DNA from: G963677445 sp963678275 | Lineage (GTDB): Bacteria > Bacteroidota > Ignavibacteria > Ignavibacteriales > Melioribacteraceae | Assembly: GCA_963678275.1 (NCBI GenBank) | Contig: OY782765.1 | Coordinates: 3,038,001-3,102,000 of the forward strand | DNA length: 64,000 nucleotides | Direction of reading: 5' to 3' | Shown here: positions 18,201 through 25,225 of the stretch, piece after piece | Layout: each line of letters opens with the position of its first letter | Position numbering within the stretch: the first letter of the stretch is position 1 | The notes under the pieces: generated by a model | The model's database searches: none | The model's input: the letters and a program-made list of their open reading frames with translations, nothing else | Told to the model about the DNA's origin: nothing | Program-made: the position numbers and the translations under genes

Positions 18201-19411
18201 ACAGGGGTAAATTTGTGGCGATCGCCGCCGGGTATAAAGAAGAAATGGAAGGTTTTCTCGAAGCAAATCCCGGAATGAAAAGCCGTTTCGATTATTACCT
18301 GCATATTGAAGATTATAAACCGGATGAACTTTATAAAATATTTAACGTGGCATTCGCTAAAAAGAAAAAATATGCTCTCTCCCCCGAAGCGGATGAAAAA
18401 ATTAAACTGGTGATTGAAGATATCTATAGCAGGCGTGATAAAAACTTCGCCAACGCCCGTGAAATGAGAAAGTTGTTTAATACGATAACCTCAAAAATGT
18501 CCGACAGAATATCAAATATTCCACAGAATGAACTCACAGATGAAATGTTCACCACAATTCTGCCGGAAGATATACCCTTCGAAGGAGCAAAAACAAGATC
18601 AATTGATGATATTTTCGCGCAGCTCGATGAGCTTATCGGGCTCGATGGCATTAAGTCTGAATTGAGAGCCCTTACTAATTACCTGAGAGTTGAAAAGAAA
18701 CGCTCTGAACTTGGCGGTAAAGAAACCGCGGTTAATACACATTTTATTTTCACCGGTAATCCCGGAACGGGCAAAACAACCGTCGCGCGTATTGTTGCTG
18801 ATATCCTTAAAGCGCTCGGTCTGCTTACAAAAGGACAGCTTGTGGAGGTGGATCGTTCGAATCTTGTCGCTTCTTATTCAGGCCAGACAAGTCCCAAGAC
18901 AAATAAAACAATTGACAACGCTATTGGCGGGGTGCTTTTTATCGATGAAGCCTATACTTTGTCGCGCGCCGGAGCAAATGATACTTTCGGTCGTGAAGCA
19001 ATTGATACCCTTCTTAAGAGGGTTGAAGATGACCGGGGAAAATTTGTCGCCATCGCCGCCGGCTATACAAATGAAATGAATGAATTTCTGGAAACTAATC
19101 CGGGACTTAAGAGCAGATTTACCAATGTAATTAACTTCGAAGATTACACCCCCGATGAAATGCTTCAGATATTTATGCTTTTTGTCAGGAAAAAGAAAAT
19201 GATCCTTGAGGATGGCGTAGGGGATCACCTTTACGAAAAATTCACCCGTATGTATCAAAACAGGGATAAAAACTTCGGGAACGCGCGCGATGTAAGAAAT
19301 ATTTTTGAAAAAGCGCTTAAAATGCAGAGCACTCGTATAGCCGGAATGCTCGACTCGCCCGAATTTAATGTAGATGAACTGAACAAAATAAAAGTTGAGG
19401 ATTTCGACTGA
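15233..19411 (+). CDS. Zinc ribbon plus five tandem AAA+ modules (CbxX/CfqX-SpoVK type)
   Basis: This 1392-residue protein starts with a zinc ribbon (C5, C8, C19, C22). Five AAA+ modules follow. Walker A motifs start at residues 75 (GESGTGKS), 339, 618, 895 and 1175 (all four GNPGTGKT). Walker B acidic pairs are D133-N134, D402-E403, D681-E682, D958-E959 and D1238-E1239. Module 1 therefore lacks the catalytic Glu and is divergent. Modules 2-5 are CbxX/CfqX-like, with 'VDEAY' or 'IDEAY' and an arginine-finger segment NPGxxSRF/Y. Modules 2 and 4 resemble each other, as do 3 and 5, so an A-B pair was duplicated. CbxX/SpoVK/EccA relatives act as hexameric remodelling ATPases; one chain with five modules could form most of a ring itself. 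It overlaps the FHA gene by one base (TGATG), implying coupled translation. Confidence 0.93.
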   Translation: MPLSCDNCGAQNRDIAKYCKKCGGELITSEAIELESLVGLGQVKSEIKSMINVYKAMQSRGTGLRRLNLHSIIMGESGTGKSMIAGVLQTLFYKNKIITQKNINIVDAVDYDDFAEEFENNIQKARGGILFIDNVQKLVPDGYATDINKLDKLFSEMDKMGNDPIVVLSGLTEGFGSFLDKNPSIRNRFNYFFLLPEYSVTDLLEICKRKLAAYSLSLSEESEARLKGLFKHAVKHKDESFGNGHLSSATAEAIFKAYLSRIGKGDPDNNIVSNDDIIGEVEIERPVEEIMAELDSFIGMDEVKEAVREIARQIASNKEREARGLGGAEKPAMNLVLTGNPGTGKTTVARKLGEVLAALGFIDNGHVIEVDRSQMVGQYKGQTAIQVTDLCNKAMGGILFVDEAYTLSQSSEIGSSDQYGKEAIETLMKRMEDDRGKFVVIAAGYKNLMDQFLDVNPGLKSRFDKNIDIPDYKPDELFRIFLMFAKKKKYKFTDEALENAQKAIKLIYEGRDKNFGNGREMRKLFDATLARFSNRINSIPAAEQTNQMLTTITAEDIPYEEQSDKSIDEIMGKLNELVGLKGVKDKITELVHYINLENKRAKDGGKKTALNLNMVFTGNPGTGKTTVARIMADVFKSLGLLSRGHLVEVDSSHLVAGYKGQTSLKTNKTIDSSMGGLLFIDEAYTLSQGGGDGFGKEAIDTLLKRVEDDRGRFISIIAGYSNEMREFLDVNPGLQSRYTNVIHFEDYKADELKEILIRMIGGKGFRIDEDTDKRLDSFFKSIYNGRDKNFGNGREVRNIFESALQRQSTRLAEKMNAGEDVDDQLDLLTYEDIAGSSEKEKSVEEILAELDGFIGMDNVKQMVREIARKIEIDNERVKRGIGSADKSGVHLVITGNPGTGKTTVARKLGEIFKAIGFLSGGQVNEVDKSGMVSQYKGETPKLVNKQCDKAMGGILFVDEAYALSPPSDIGQKDELGVQAIEALMKRMEDDRGKFVAIAAGYKEEMEGFLEANPGMKSRFDYYLHIEDYKPDELYKIFNVAFAKKKKYALSPEADEKIKLVIEDIYSRRDKNFANAREMRKLFNTITSKMSDRISNIPQNELTDEMFTTILPEDIPFEGAKTRSIDDIFAQLDELIGLDGIKSELRALTNYLRVEKKRSELGGKETAVNTHFIFTGNPGTGKTTVARIVADILKALGLLTKGQLVEVDRSNLVASYSGQTSPKTNKTIDNAIGGVLFIDEAYTLSRAGANDTFGREAIDTLLKRVEDDRGKFVAIAAGYTNEMNEFLETNPGLKSRFTNVINFEDYTPDEMLQIFMLFVRKKKMILEDGVGDHLYEKFTRMYQNRDKNFGNARDVRNIFEKALKMQSTRIAGMLDSPEFNVDELNKIKVEDFD

Positions 19412-19989
19412 TGATCTGCGCGTTTTGTAAAAAAGAAATAGATGCCGATTCTTTCTACTGCGATCAGTGCGGTGAGGAAATTAAAATATGCCCCAAATGT
19501 GGCAAAGCCGGGAAAGGCAAAATATGCACTTCCGATGGCACAAAACTTATTCTGGCAAAAGATAAACAACCTGAAGAGGATGATAAAACAATTCCCGTAA
19601 AACAGGAAGTCGCCACACCAAAACCACCCCCTCCCGGTGTTAAAAAGATCATTGATGACACCCCTCCTCCGAAACCGGAGAAAAAAGCTAATCCGGTTAT
19701 CACCCTTAGGAATAATGCGGTTAATATTACATTTTCACCGAAACATGAGGATATTGTCGGAAGAAAAAAAGGCAATTTCGCCCATCTCTTTGCACAGTAT
19801 AAACAAATCTCAGGTCAGCACGCGAAATTTATGTATAGTCCTGAAACCGGATGGATGGTGGCCGATCTGGGCTCTTCCAACGGAACAAAATATAAGGATA
19901 AGAAACTTATTCCCAATAATCCTGTTAAATTGGAGAACGGGACTCATTTGCTGCTCGCGAATATTGAGTTTTTTATTGAAATTGTTTAA
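19411..19989 (+). CDS. Zinc-ribbon FHA-domain phosphothreonine reader
   Basis: The 192-residue protein has an N-terminal double zinc ribbon (C3/C6/C17/C20, then C27/C30 and C39), a Lys/Pro-rich linker (about 50-95) and a C-terminal FHA domain (about 98-192). The FHA signatures are present: 'VGRKKGNF', 'ISGQHAKF' and 'LGSSNGTKY'. FHA domains bind phospho-threonine peptides. The linker contains E-E-D-D-K-T60-I-P, the same core as the nine repeats of the neighbouring kinase. As in GarA/OdhI proteins, phosphorylation of this Thr could cause self-binding and shut the reader off. Its start overlaps the stop of the AAA+ gene and the phosphatase starts nine bases after its stop, so the three are co-translated. 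The switch idea is inference. Confidence 0.9.
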   Translation: MICAFCKKEIDADSFYCDQCGEEIKICPKCGKAGKGKICTSDGTKLILAKDKQPEEDDKTIPVKQEVATPKPPPPGVKKIIDDTPPPKPEKKANPVITLRNNAVNITFSPKHEDIVGRKKGNFAHLFAQYKQISGQHAKFMYSPETGWMVADLGSSNGTKYKDKKLIPNNPVKLENGTHLLLANIEFFIEIV

Positions 19990-19998
19990 GGTTGATTC

Positions 19999-20754
19999 AT
20001 GAAAATATTAGTTGCTGCCGAAAGTAATGTCGGCCTGGTCAGAGGCCGAAATGAAGATATGATCCTCGTGGATACCGACCTGATCAGAGATGGTAAAAAC
20101 AGCTACCTCTTTGAAGCGGGTGAAAATCAGGATTCTTTTGTCATGGCTGTTTCTGATGGCATGGGTGGGCATAATGCCGGCGATTTTGCCAGTGAATATA
20201 TTCTTACCGAGTTTGCCAAACGTTTTCATCAGATGGAAGATGTTCTGGATGAACAGCAGCTGCAGGATTATATGACCCTCACTATTTCCAATATTCATAA
20301 TGAACTTAATCAGATGGGAAAGGAAGATCCCGAAAAACGTAATATGGGCGCTACCATTATTATTTTTCTTTATTATCATGAAAAATTCTATTTTGCTCTT
20401 GCCGGCGACAGCCGTCTTTACCGTTTTAGAAGAGGTATACTCAAGCAGATATCCCGCGATCATACACTCGCCGAAATGAATAACCTCGACCGTTCGGCGA
20501 GCCATGTGCTCCTTAACGCTGTCGGCGGGGGTGAGGAAGTTTACCTCGACTTTTTTGATATTACCGATAATGTCATGCCCGATGACATATTCCTCCTCTG
20601 CAGCGACGGACTCACCGATATGGCCGCCGATGAAAAAATTGAAGAAACAATCGACAGTCTCGATGAATTCGACACCGAATCCCTCGTAAAACTTGCCCAT
20701 AAAGGCGGAGGAAAAGACAACGTCTCGGTTATTCTTGCCCGTATAACCGGGTAA
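19999..20754 (+). CDS. PP2C-family Ser/Thr phosphatase
   Basis: The 251-residue protein is a full-length bacterial PP2C (PrpC/Stp-like) phosphatase. Metal-binding motifs are intact: RGRNED (E19, D20), VSDGMGGH (D53, G54), 'LAGDSRLYRF', 'LLCSDGLTD' and the terminal 'GGGKDNVSVILARI'. It has no membrane segment or extra domain. It removes phosphate from Thr/Ser and is the natural partner of the kinase in this cluster. A ribosome-binding site (TAAGG) lies before the ATG, and a strong terminator 34 bp after the stop closes the operon. Confidence 0.95.
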   Translation: MKILVAAESNVGLVRGRNEDMILVDTDLIRDGKNSYLFEAGENQDSFVMAVSDGMGGHNAGDFASEYILTEFAKRFHQMEDVLDEQQLQDYMTLTISNIHNELNQMGKEDPEKRNMGATIIIFLYYHEKFYFALAGDSRLYRFRRGILKQISRDHTLAEMNNLDRSASHVLLNAVGGGEEVYLDFFDITDNVMPDDIFLLCSDGLTDMAADEKIEETIDSLDEFDTESLVKLAHKGGGKDNVSVILARITG

Positions 20755-20787
20755 TAAACCGAAATATAATATAAAATTTGTCCGTAG

Positions 20788-20816
20788 GGGCAACCCTTGT
20801 GGTTGCCCTTTTTTTT
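20788..20816 (+). terminator. Rho-independent terminator of the kinase/AAA+/PP2C island
   Basis: GGGCAACC (20788-20795) pairs with GGTTGCCC (20801-20808) over a 5-nt loop, followed by eight T. Confidence 0.95.
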
Positions 20817-20955
20817 AGTTGTCCTCCATATATCAGCGGCCCCTTTTACCACAAGCTACGGAGACGAAGGTGTTCCAACTGTAAAATTACCGTTCCCATC
20901 AATTTTTTACGATCCATCCAAAAAATATCGTCAACCATTACCGGCGATTAAAATA

Positions 20956-21155
20956 TATTCAGAACTCCTGATCCCTGTAATAAAAGACAATAACCTACAT
21001 GGATTCATTCGTAAGATAAAATCGCGGGATACAAGCCTGGAAGAAAGTCCCGCCAGGGACGACAGAAACAACTGTATATAGTGAGAACTTGGGATATAAT
21101 AATTCGCGATGAACTTCCGCGATTTCATTTTGCGAGAGGAAAGGAGTTATGAATA
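20956..21155. mobile_element. MITE-like element M2, short copy (200 bp)
   Basis: Terminal inverted repeats are TATTCAGAACTCCT (20956-20969) and AGGAGTTATGAATA (21142-21155), 13 of 14 positions matching. Subterminal sequences TCGTAAGATAAAATCGCGG (from 21008) and CCGCGATTTCATTTTGCGA (near 21118-21136) are also inverted copies. The left about 75 bp and right about 38 bp recur at 51010-51535 around a different core. There is no coding capacity. Confidence 0.75.
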
Positions 21156-21357
21156 GTAGTAAAACTATCACAGGAGGACCTAAGTCTGCTGAAACAATCC
21201 CGCACAGAAGATCATGAATCGATAGGAATGATTGGCTGCCCGATAAATAATGCCCGCCATCTGCCGGTATGAACAGCACAAATACCCGGCTGGTTATAAA
21301 AGCTAATCTCTCCTGCCGGCTGAAATCACCGGCAGGTATTTAGAAATTTTTTAATTA

Positions 21358-21555
21358 TCAGAGTTTAATCAGATAATCCTTATACTGCTGCTCTCCTTTT
21401 TTAAAACGCAGATAAAAATCATTGTTATTCGCGGCGGGATTTCTGGTTGTGGCTCTGACCAGCTCTTTCTGATATCCCAACTCTTCATACTTTTCGATCA
21501 ACAAACTGAAAAACCGGTTTACCATTTCTTCAGCTTTTTCCAGTGTCATTTTCAT
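21358..21555 (-). CDS. Small hypothetical protein
   Basis: I do not recognise this 65-residue, charged, probably helical protein (MKMTLEKAEEMVNRFFSLLI...). An AGGAAGG ribosome-binding site lies two bases before the first ATG and eight bases before the third-codon ATG at 21549, which is the better-spaced start. The protein ends FKKGEQQYKDYLIKL. It stands alone in a repeat-rich spacer, so it could be chance, but the ribosome-binding site and codon use favour a real gene. Confidence 0.45.
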   Translation of the reverse strand: MKMTLEKAEEMVNRFFSLLIEKYEELGYQKELVRATTRNPAANNNDFYLRFKKGEQQYKDYLIKL

Positions 21556-22026
21556 AACCTTCCTGCATTATTCTACAAAAACCATGATACAAAATCACCG
21601 GAGCATTTTCTGTCTGAACTAACCAATACTCCTGAACTTAGTAAAAAAAAGTAAATATGTTTGTGATTTGGCTCCCTTCCATGTTTTTTGTATAATTCTG
21701 TGAGACAATCTTTGCTCATTGTCACATTTCTTCTTTCTCTATTCAGACGTTTATACAACCATATAGTTGGCCTTTGTTCCAAAAATTTCAGGTCATTTTT
21801 TTATACCCCATATTAATGAACCGGCAAAGCCGGAAGTGAAAAGTTGTAAGTGGAAATTGAAGAGTTACTTAAGTGATAACGGATAATTATCAATTTATCC
21901 TGTTAGTCTTTTTAATCCACTCAATCCTTTTTTTCTTTCTTTTCGTATCTATCTTAAAATTCCATTGCAAATATTGCCCTTTTGTATAAAGTTAATAAGG
22001 TTTAATTTTTAGGGGTGTTTTCCTTT

Positions 22027-22190
22027 GCTACTAAGGTTAAAAAATAAAGAATAAGGTTTTTTGAGCTTTTTTTGTGGGATTTTGCGTTTTGGTGATTTAG
22101 CGGCATTTTCCTGCTGAAATCTTCGAAATCCGCGTAATCAGAGATATCTGCGGTCCTCTTTTTAATTATTCATTGTTCATGACTAATTTA
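22027..22190. repeat. Dispersed intergenic repeat R4, copy 1
   Basis: Contains GTGGGATTTTGCGTTTTGGT, TTAGCGGC, TCCGCGTAATCAGAG and TGCGGTCCTCTTTTTAATTA. The same order of blocks appears at 22617-22791, 42206-42345 and 44587-44763, always between genes. Confidence 0.8.
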
Positions 22191-22491
22191 ATTCTTGCCT
22201 TTTTGCGCAGAATTTAACTACTAACGGAATACTCCTACTCATACTCTGATTCTTTAATACCGATACCGAAAAATAATCATGTTATCCTTAAATCCTTTAA
22301 TCATGGTTCAGACATTTTGTTCTGCGTAAACCTGTTTTGACCTTTCCACCGATTGAATAAGATTAATAAGGTTTACTACCTCCGCTACAAAAGAGCCTCA
22401 ATTCGGGAAACATCTAATTTAAATTTTGGCATCAACAGAAACAGATATAATAACCTTTTGAAAACTCTTCAATATTGAAAGATCGAAATCC

Positions 22492-22517
22492 CCTCCCCTT
22501 AAGATTTTAAGGGGAGG
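22492..22517. repeat. G+C-rich hairpin (CCTCCCC type)
   Basis: CCTCCCCTTAA (22492-22502) pairs with TTAAGGGGAGG (22507-22517). A related sequence with the same left context (AATAACC...TTCAAT...AATCCCCTCC) is at about 44130-44185, and the same kind of palindrome is the insertion target of the MITE at 47013. Confidence 0.75.
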
Positions 22518-22616
22518 AGGGGAGGGGTTTGATCTGCACTGAGATGATACAAAACTTGAGTGAATTAAATATATACCCCTAAAAATGATTTTATTTTCCT
22601 CTAAAAAATAATCTTG

Positions 22617-22791
22617 TTGCCTGGAAGAAAAAAGAATAAAATTAAGGTTTTTGAGTATTTTTGTGGGATTTTGCGTTTTGGTGAATTAGCGGCATTTTTC
22701 CTGCTGAAATCTTCGAAATCCGCGTAATCAGAGATATCTGCGGTCCTCTTTTTAATTATTCATTGTTCATTATTAATTATTAATTGATATT
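22617..22791. repeat. Dispersed intergenic repeat R4, copy 2
   Basis: Close copy of the repeat at 22027-22190, ending in TTATTAATTATTAATTG. Confidence 0.8.
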
Positions 22792-22966
22792 GTTTGACCT
22801 TTTATAGAAATTGACCGCTATTAGTAAAATCTCCCAAATTCTGAAAATAATCAGCCCCGCAATATCCCCCCCCCTTCATTCCCGATCAATTGTTAATTGA
22901 GTTTTTATTCCTTAATTTTAACCGTAAAGAAGATCAAACATTGTTAAAATAAAACAGAATAGTTTT

Positions 22967-23164
22967 GTGCCGGTTATCAGAATTGACATTGGGAAACACT
23001 CTGCCACAGCGGAAATAAAAGTAGAATTAATCGAAAAACTAACCCGGACCGCATCGGAAGTAACAAAAATTCCAGCCGATGTTTTTTCGGTAATTATCTA
23101 TGAACATGAAGACAATAACTACGGCGTGGGAAGCAAAACTCTGGATAAAGTCAGAAAACAATAA
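22967..23164 (+). CDS. 4-oxalocrotonate tautomerase-family protein
   Basis: The 65-residue protein starts with GTG-CCG, giving the N-terminal proline (Pro1 after Met removal) that is the catalytic base of the tautomerase superfamily. It continues 'VIRIDIGKHSATAEIKVELIEKLTRTASEVTKIPADVFSVII', the usual beta-alpha-beta fold. Members of this family convert enol and keto forms of small acids. Length matches the small 4-OT subunits, which form hexamers. No ribosome-binding site is visible. The next gene starts 34 bp downstream on the same strand. The true substrate is unknown. Confidence 0.85.
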   Translation: MPVIRIDIGKHSATAEIKVELIEKLTRTASEVTKIPADVFSVIIYEHEDNNYGVGSKTLDKVRKQ

Positions 23165-23198
23165 CTCAGGAAAAAATTAACAACTTTAGGGAATGGTA

Positions 23199-23999
23199 AT
23201 GATAAACTTCAGACTTAAAAACATTGACGAAGTAATCCCCTTTGGGGAAGAACCCGATTTAGTCATGAACTGGTACGCGCTTTCAGATGGAGAACTATGG
23301 CTCGATTTCGGGGGAACTATACTCTTCGAATATACCGAAGAGGCAATCGAATATTTTGATGACCTTTATTCGAAATACAACGACTATTATATAGCGAGAT
23401 TCCTTGAGGATTTTTCCGCGCTGTTCGGTACAATAAGCCATAGTATTCCTGAAAGGTTTTTCAAGCTTGCTGACAACCTGTAGCAATTTTTTAACGAAGC
23501 TGAAAAATGGCTCGATCTCAAAGAAGAGGATGAAGAGGAGCCGGGCCAATTTTTCTTCGAAACTTTTGATTACCTTATTTCATGGACTGCCGACCGCTTT
23601 CTGGATTCCGGGCACCTTACCGGGGCGCCTGAAATTTTCTTTTTCAGGCACAAAGATAAAATAAGGATTGTCTGGCAAACAGATCAGAAATATGATGATG
23701 AAGCAGAACTATGGAAGGCCGGGAACGGATTTTATGATATGGACTATACCGAATTTGTGAAAAATGTGGAAGAATTTGGCGAACGTTTTTTCGAAAATAT
23801 GATGAAACAGGTACAAAACGGAATGGGAAAAGATTGGGAAGATGTAAAATTCGACAAAAAAAACCTGCTTCAGGAACAACAGGAACGGCTGCGGGAATTC
23901 CGGGAAGAACTGAAATTATTGAAAAATCCCCCCGTAGATGAAACAAACTGGAAGGAACTTGAGAATTTGTTCGACCAAATGAAAAAAGAAATCCGGTAG
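23199..23999 (+). pseudogene. DUF5984-like gene interrupted by one in-frame TAG
   Basis: The reading frame starts at the ATG at 23199 (AGGGA six bases upstream) and codes for MINFRLKNIDEVIPFGEEPD..., similar to DUF5984 proteins ('...W.GLTDG.YWL..GG..LF.Y'). TAG at 23481-23483 (codon 95) ends it after 94 residues. The same frame then continues without another stop to 23999, with 171 well-behaved codons ('FFNEAEKWLDLKEEDEEEPG', 'EIFFFRHKDKIRIVW', 'FVKNVEEFGERFFENM'). No frameshift is needed. The full product would be 265 residues, matching one protein. It could be a fresh nonsense mutation, a sequencing or assembly error, or amber read-through. The function of DUF5984 is not known. Confidence 0.75.
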
Positions 24000-24240
24000 A
24001 AAAGGCCGCCCCCGCAATATATGCGGAGGGCAAACTTTTCAGCTTGAGCCGGGGAACGCTTGTCCCTTCCCGGGTAGAGACAGAACCGTATGCCTGTGAA
24101 TCTATCGGAATGTGAGTTCATTACAGGGAAACAAATTCATCCGCCCCCGATTAATACCCGAAAGAAATCACAATTCTTTGCGGGAAAATAATTATTTTGC
24201 ATAGGATAAAAATTACTGACCAATGAATTAATTATTATCA
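24000..24240. other. Intergenic region with hairpins, possible structured RNA
   Basis: GCCCCCGC-AATATAT-GCGGAGGGC (about 24008-24031) and CCGGGGAA...TTCCCGG (about 24051-24077) are stable stems within 80 bp, denser than expected for a spacer. I could not match them to a known riboswitch. They lie between the DUF5984 frame and pyrF. Confidence 0.3.
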
Positions 24241-25059
24241 ATGAACAGGGAAACTATGACAGCGCAGGAAAAACTGGCAGGAAGAATTTCACAAGGATAC
24301 CATATATGCGTCGGGCTCGATACCGATATAAACAAAATACCTGAACACCTGAATAACAGGAAAAATCCGGTTCTTGATTTTAACAATGAAATAATCAGAG
24401 CGACTGCCGATTCAGCGGCGGCGTATAAAATAAACTTCGCCTTTTATGAGAAAGATGGTTTGAAAGGAATTGAAAATCTCCTCGCAACAATAGATATGAT
24501 ACCTGATGACATACTCATTATCGGTGACGCCAAAAGAGGAGATATCGGGAATACTTCGAAAATGTATGCCGAGGCAGTATTTAATACATTCGGGTGTGAC
24601 GCTGTAACCCTGCACCCTTATATGGGAATTGATTCTGTGGCGCCATTTATTGATTTCAGTGATAAAATAAGTTTTGTGCTTGTCCTTACTTCAAATAAAA
24701 GCGCTGCCGATTTTGAAAAATTATCACTCGCCGATGGTGAAAAACTTTTTGTCGAAGTGCTTAATAAATCGAATTCATGGAATGTAAATAATAATGTGGG
24801 GATTGTATTCGGAGCAACTAATCCGGAAGAACTTGCGGTATATTCACACCACTTTAATGAAATGCCTGTTTTACTGCCGGGTGTCGGCGCCCAGCAGGGT
24901 GATCTGAGCAAAGTGCTGAAAATTTTCAGAGATCAAAAAAAGGAAAACTTTATTATCAATGTAAGCAGAGGACTTATTTATGCGGGCAAGGGTGAAGATT
25001 TTGCCGAATTTTCACGAAATGAACTAAATAAATACAATAATATTGTAAAATCTGCCTGA
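24241..25059 (+). CDS. pyrF: Orotidine 5'-phosphate decarboxylase
   Basis: The 272-residue protein carries out the last step of UMP synthesis, decarboxylating OMP. The catalytic tetrad region D96-A-K98-R-G-D101 (DAKRGDIGNTS) is intact. 'CVGLDTD' near the N terminus, 'PGVGAQQGD' and 'NVSRGLIY' for phosphate binding are all present, as in the longer type-2 enzymes. An ATG at 24256 has AGGGA in front of it and gives MTAQEKLAGRISQGYHICVG, so the true start may be 15 bases later. It stands alone; no other pyrimidine gene is nearby. Confidence 0.95.
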   Translation: MNRETMTAQEKLAGRISQGYHICVGLDTDINKIPEHLNNRKNPVLDFNNEIIRATADSAAAYKINFAFYEKDGLKGIENLLATIDMIPDDILIIGDAKRGDIGNTSKMYAEAVFNTFGCDAVTLHPYMGIDSVAPFIDFSDKISFVLVLTSNKSAADFEKLSLADGEKLFVEVLNKSNSWNVNNNVGIVFGATNPEELAVYSHHFNEMPVLLPGVGAQQGDLSKVLKIFRDQKKENFIINVSRGLIYAGKGEDFAEFSRNELNKYNNIVKSA

Positions 25060-25225
25060 ATTTTTAAATTTATCCTGATTAATTGTGGCATCTTAATTTT
25101 AATATAGATATTTTTTAAAAAAATATATAATGTGAGATTATGCAAAACATGCGATATTTATGTTATTATATTGAGAGGAGGCATCCGTTTATAAACTGAA
25201 CGAGTAATCAAACAGGATAAATAAC

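Larger units (their letters stand above)
20817..22966. other. Long non-coding, repeat-rich spacer
   Basis: About 2.1 kb with only one plausible small gene (21358-21555). It holds one copy of a MITE-like element (20956-21155), two copies of a dispersed repeat (22027-22190 and 22617-22791) and a G+C-rich hairpin (22492-22517). The remainder is A+T rich without recognisable features. Confidence 0.7.

Noticed and set aside
20797..21081. Open frame overlapping the MITE-like element M2
   Set aside because: It runs across the terminator and the element ends with no recognisable protein; chance frame.
21573..21782. 69-codon minus-strand frame
   Set aside because: No ribosome-binding site, no family resemblance and poor composition; too weak to report.
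22960..22967. TAGTTTTG as a -7 promoter element for the tautomerase
   Set aside because: It overlaps the GTG start, so a transcript starting downstream would lack the start codon; likely coincidence.
24000..24130. c-di-AMP (ydaO) riboswitch
   Set aside because: GAGCCGGGGAAC and GTGAATC fragments are suggestive, but the conserved CCCGTCAGCTAACC block is absent.
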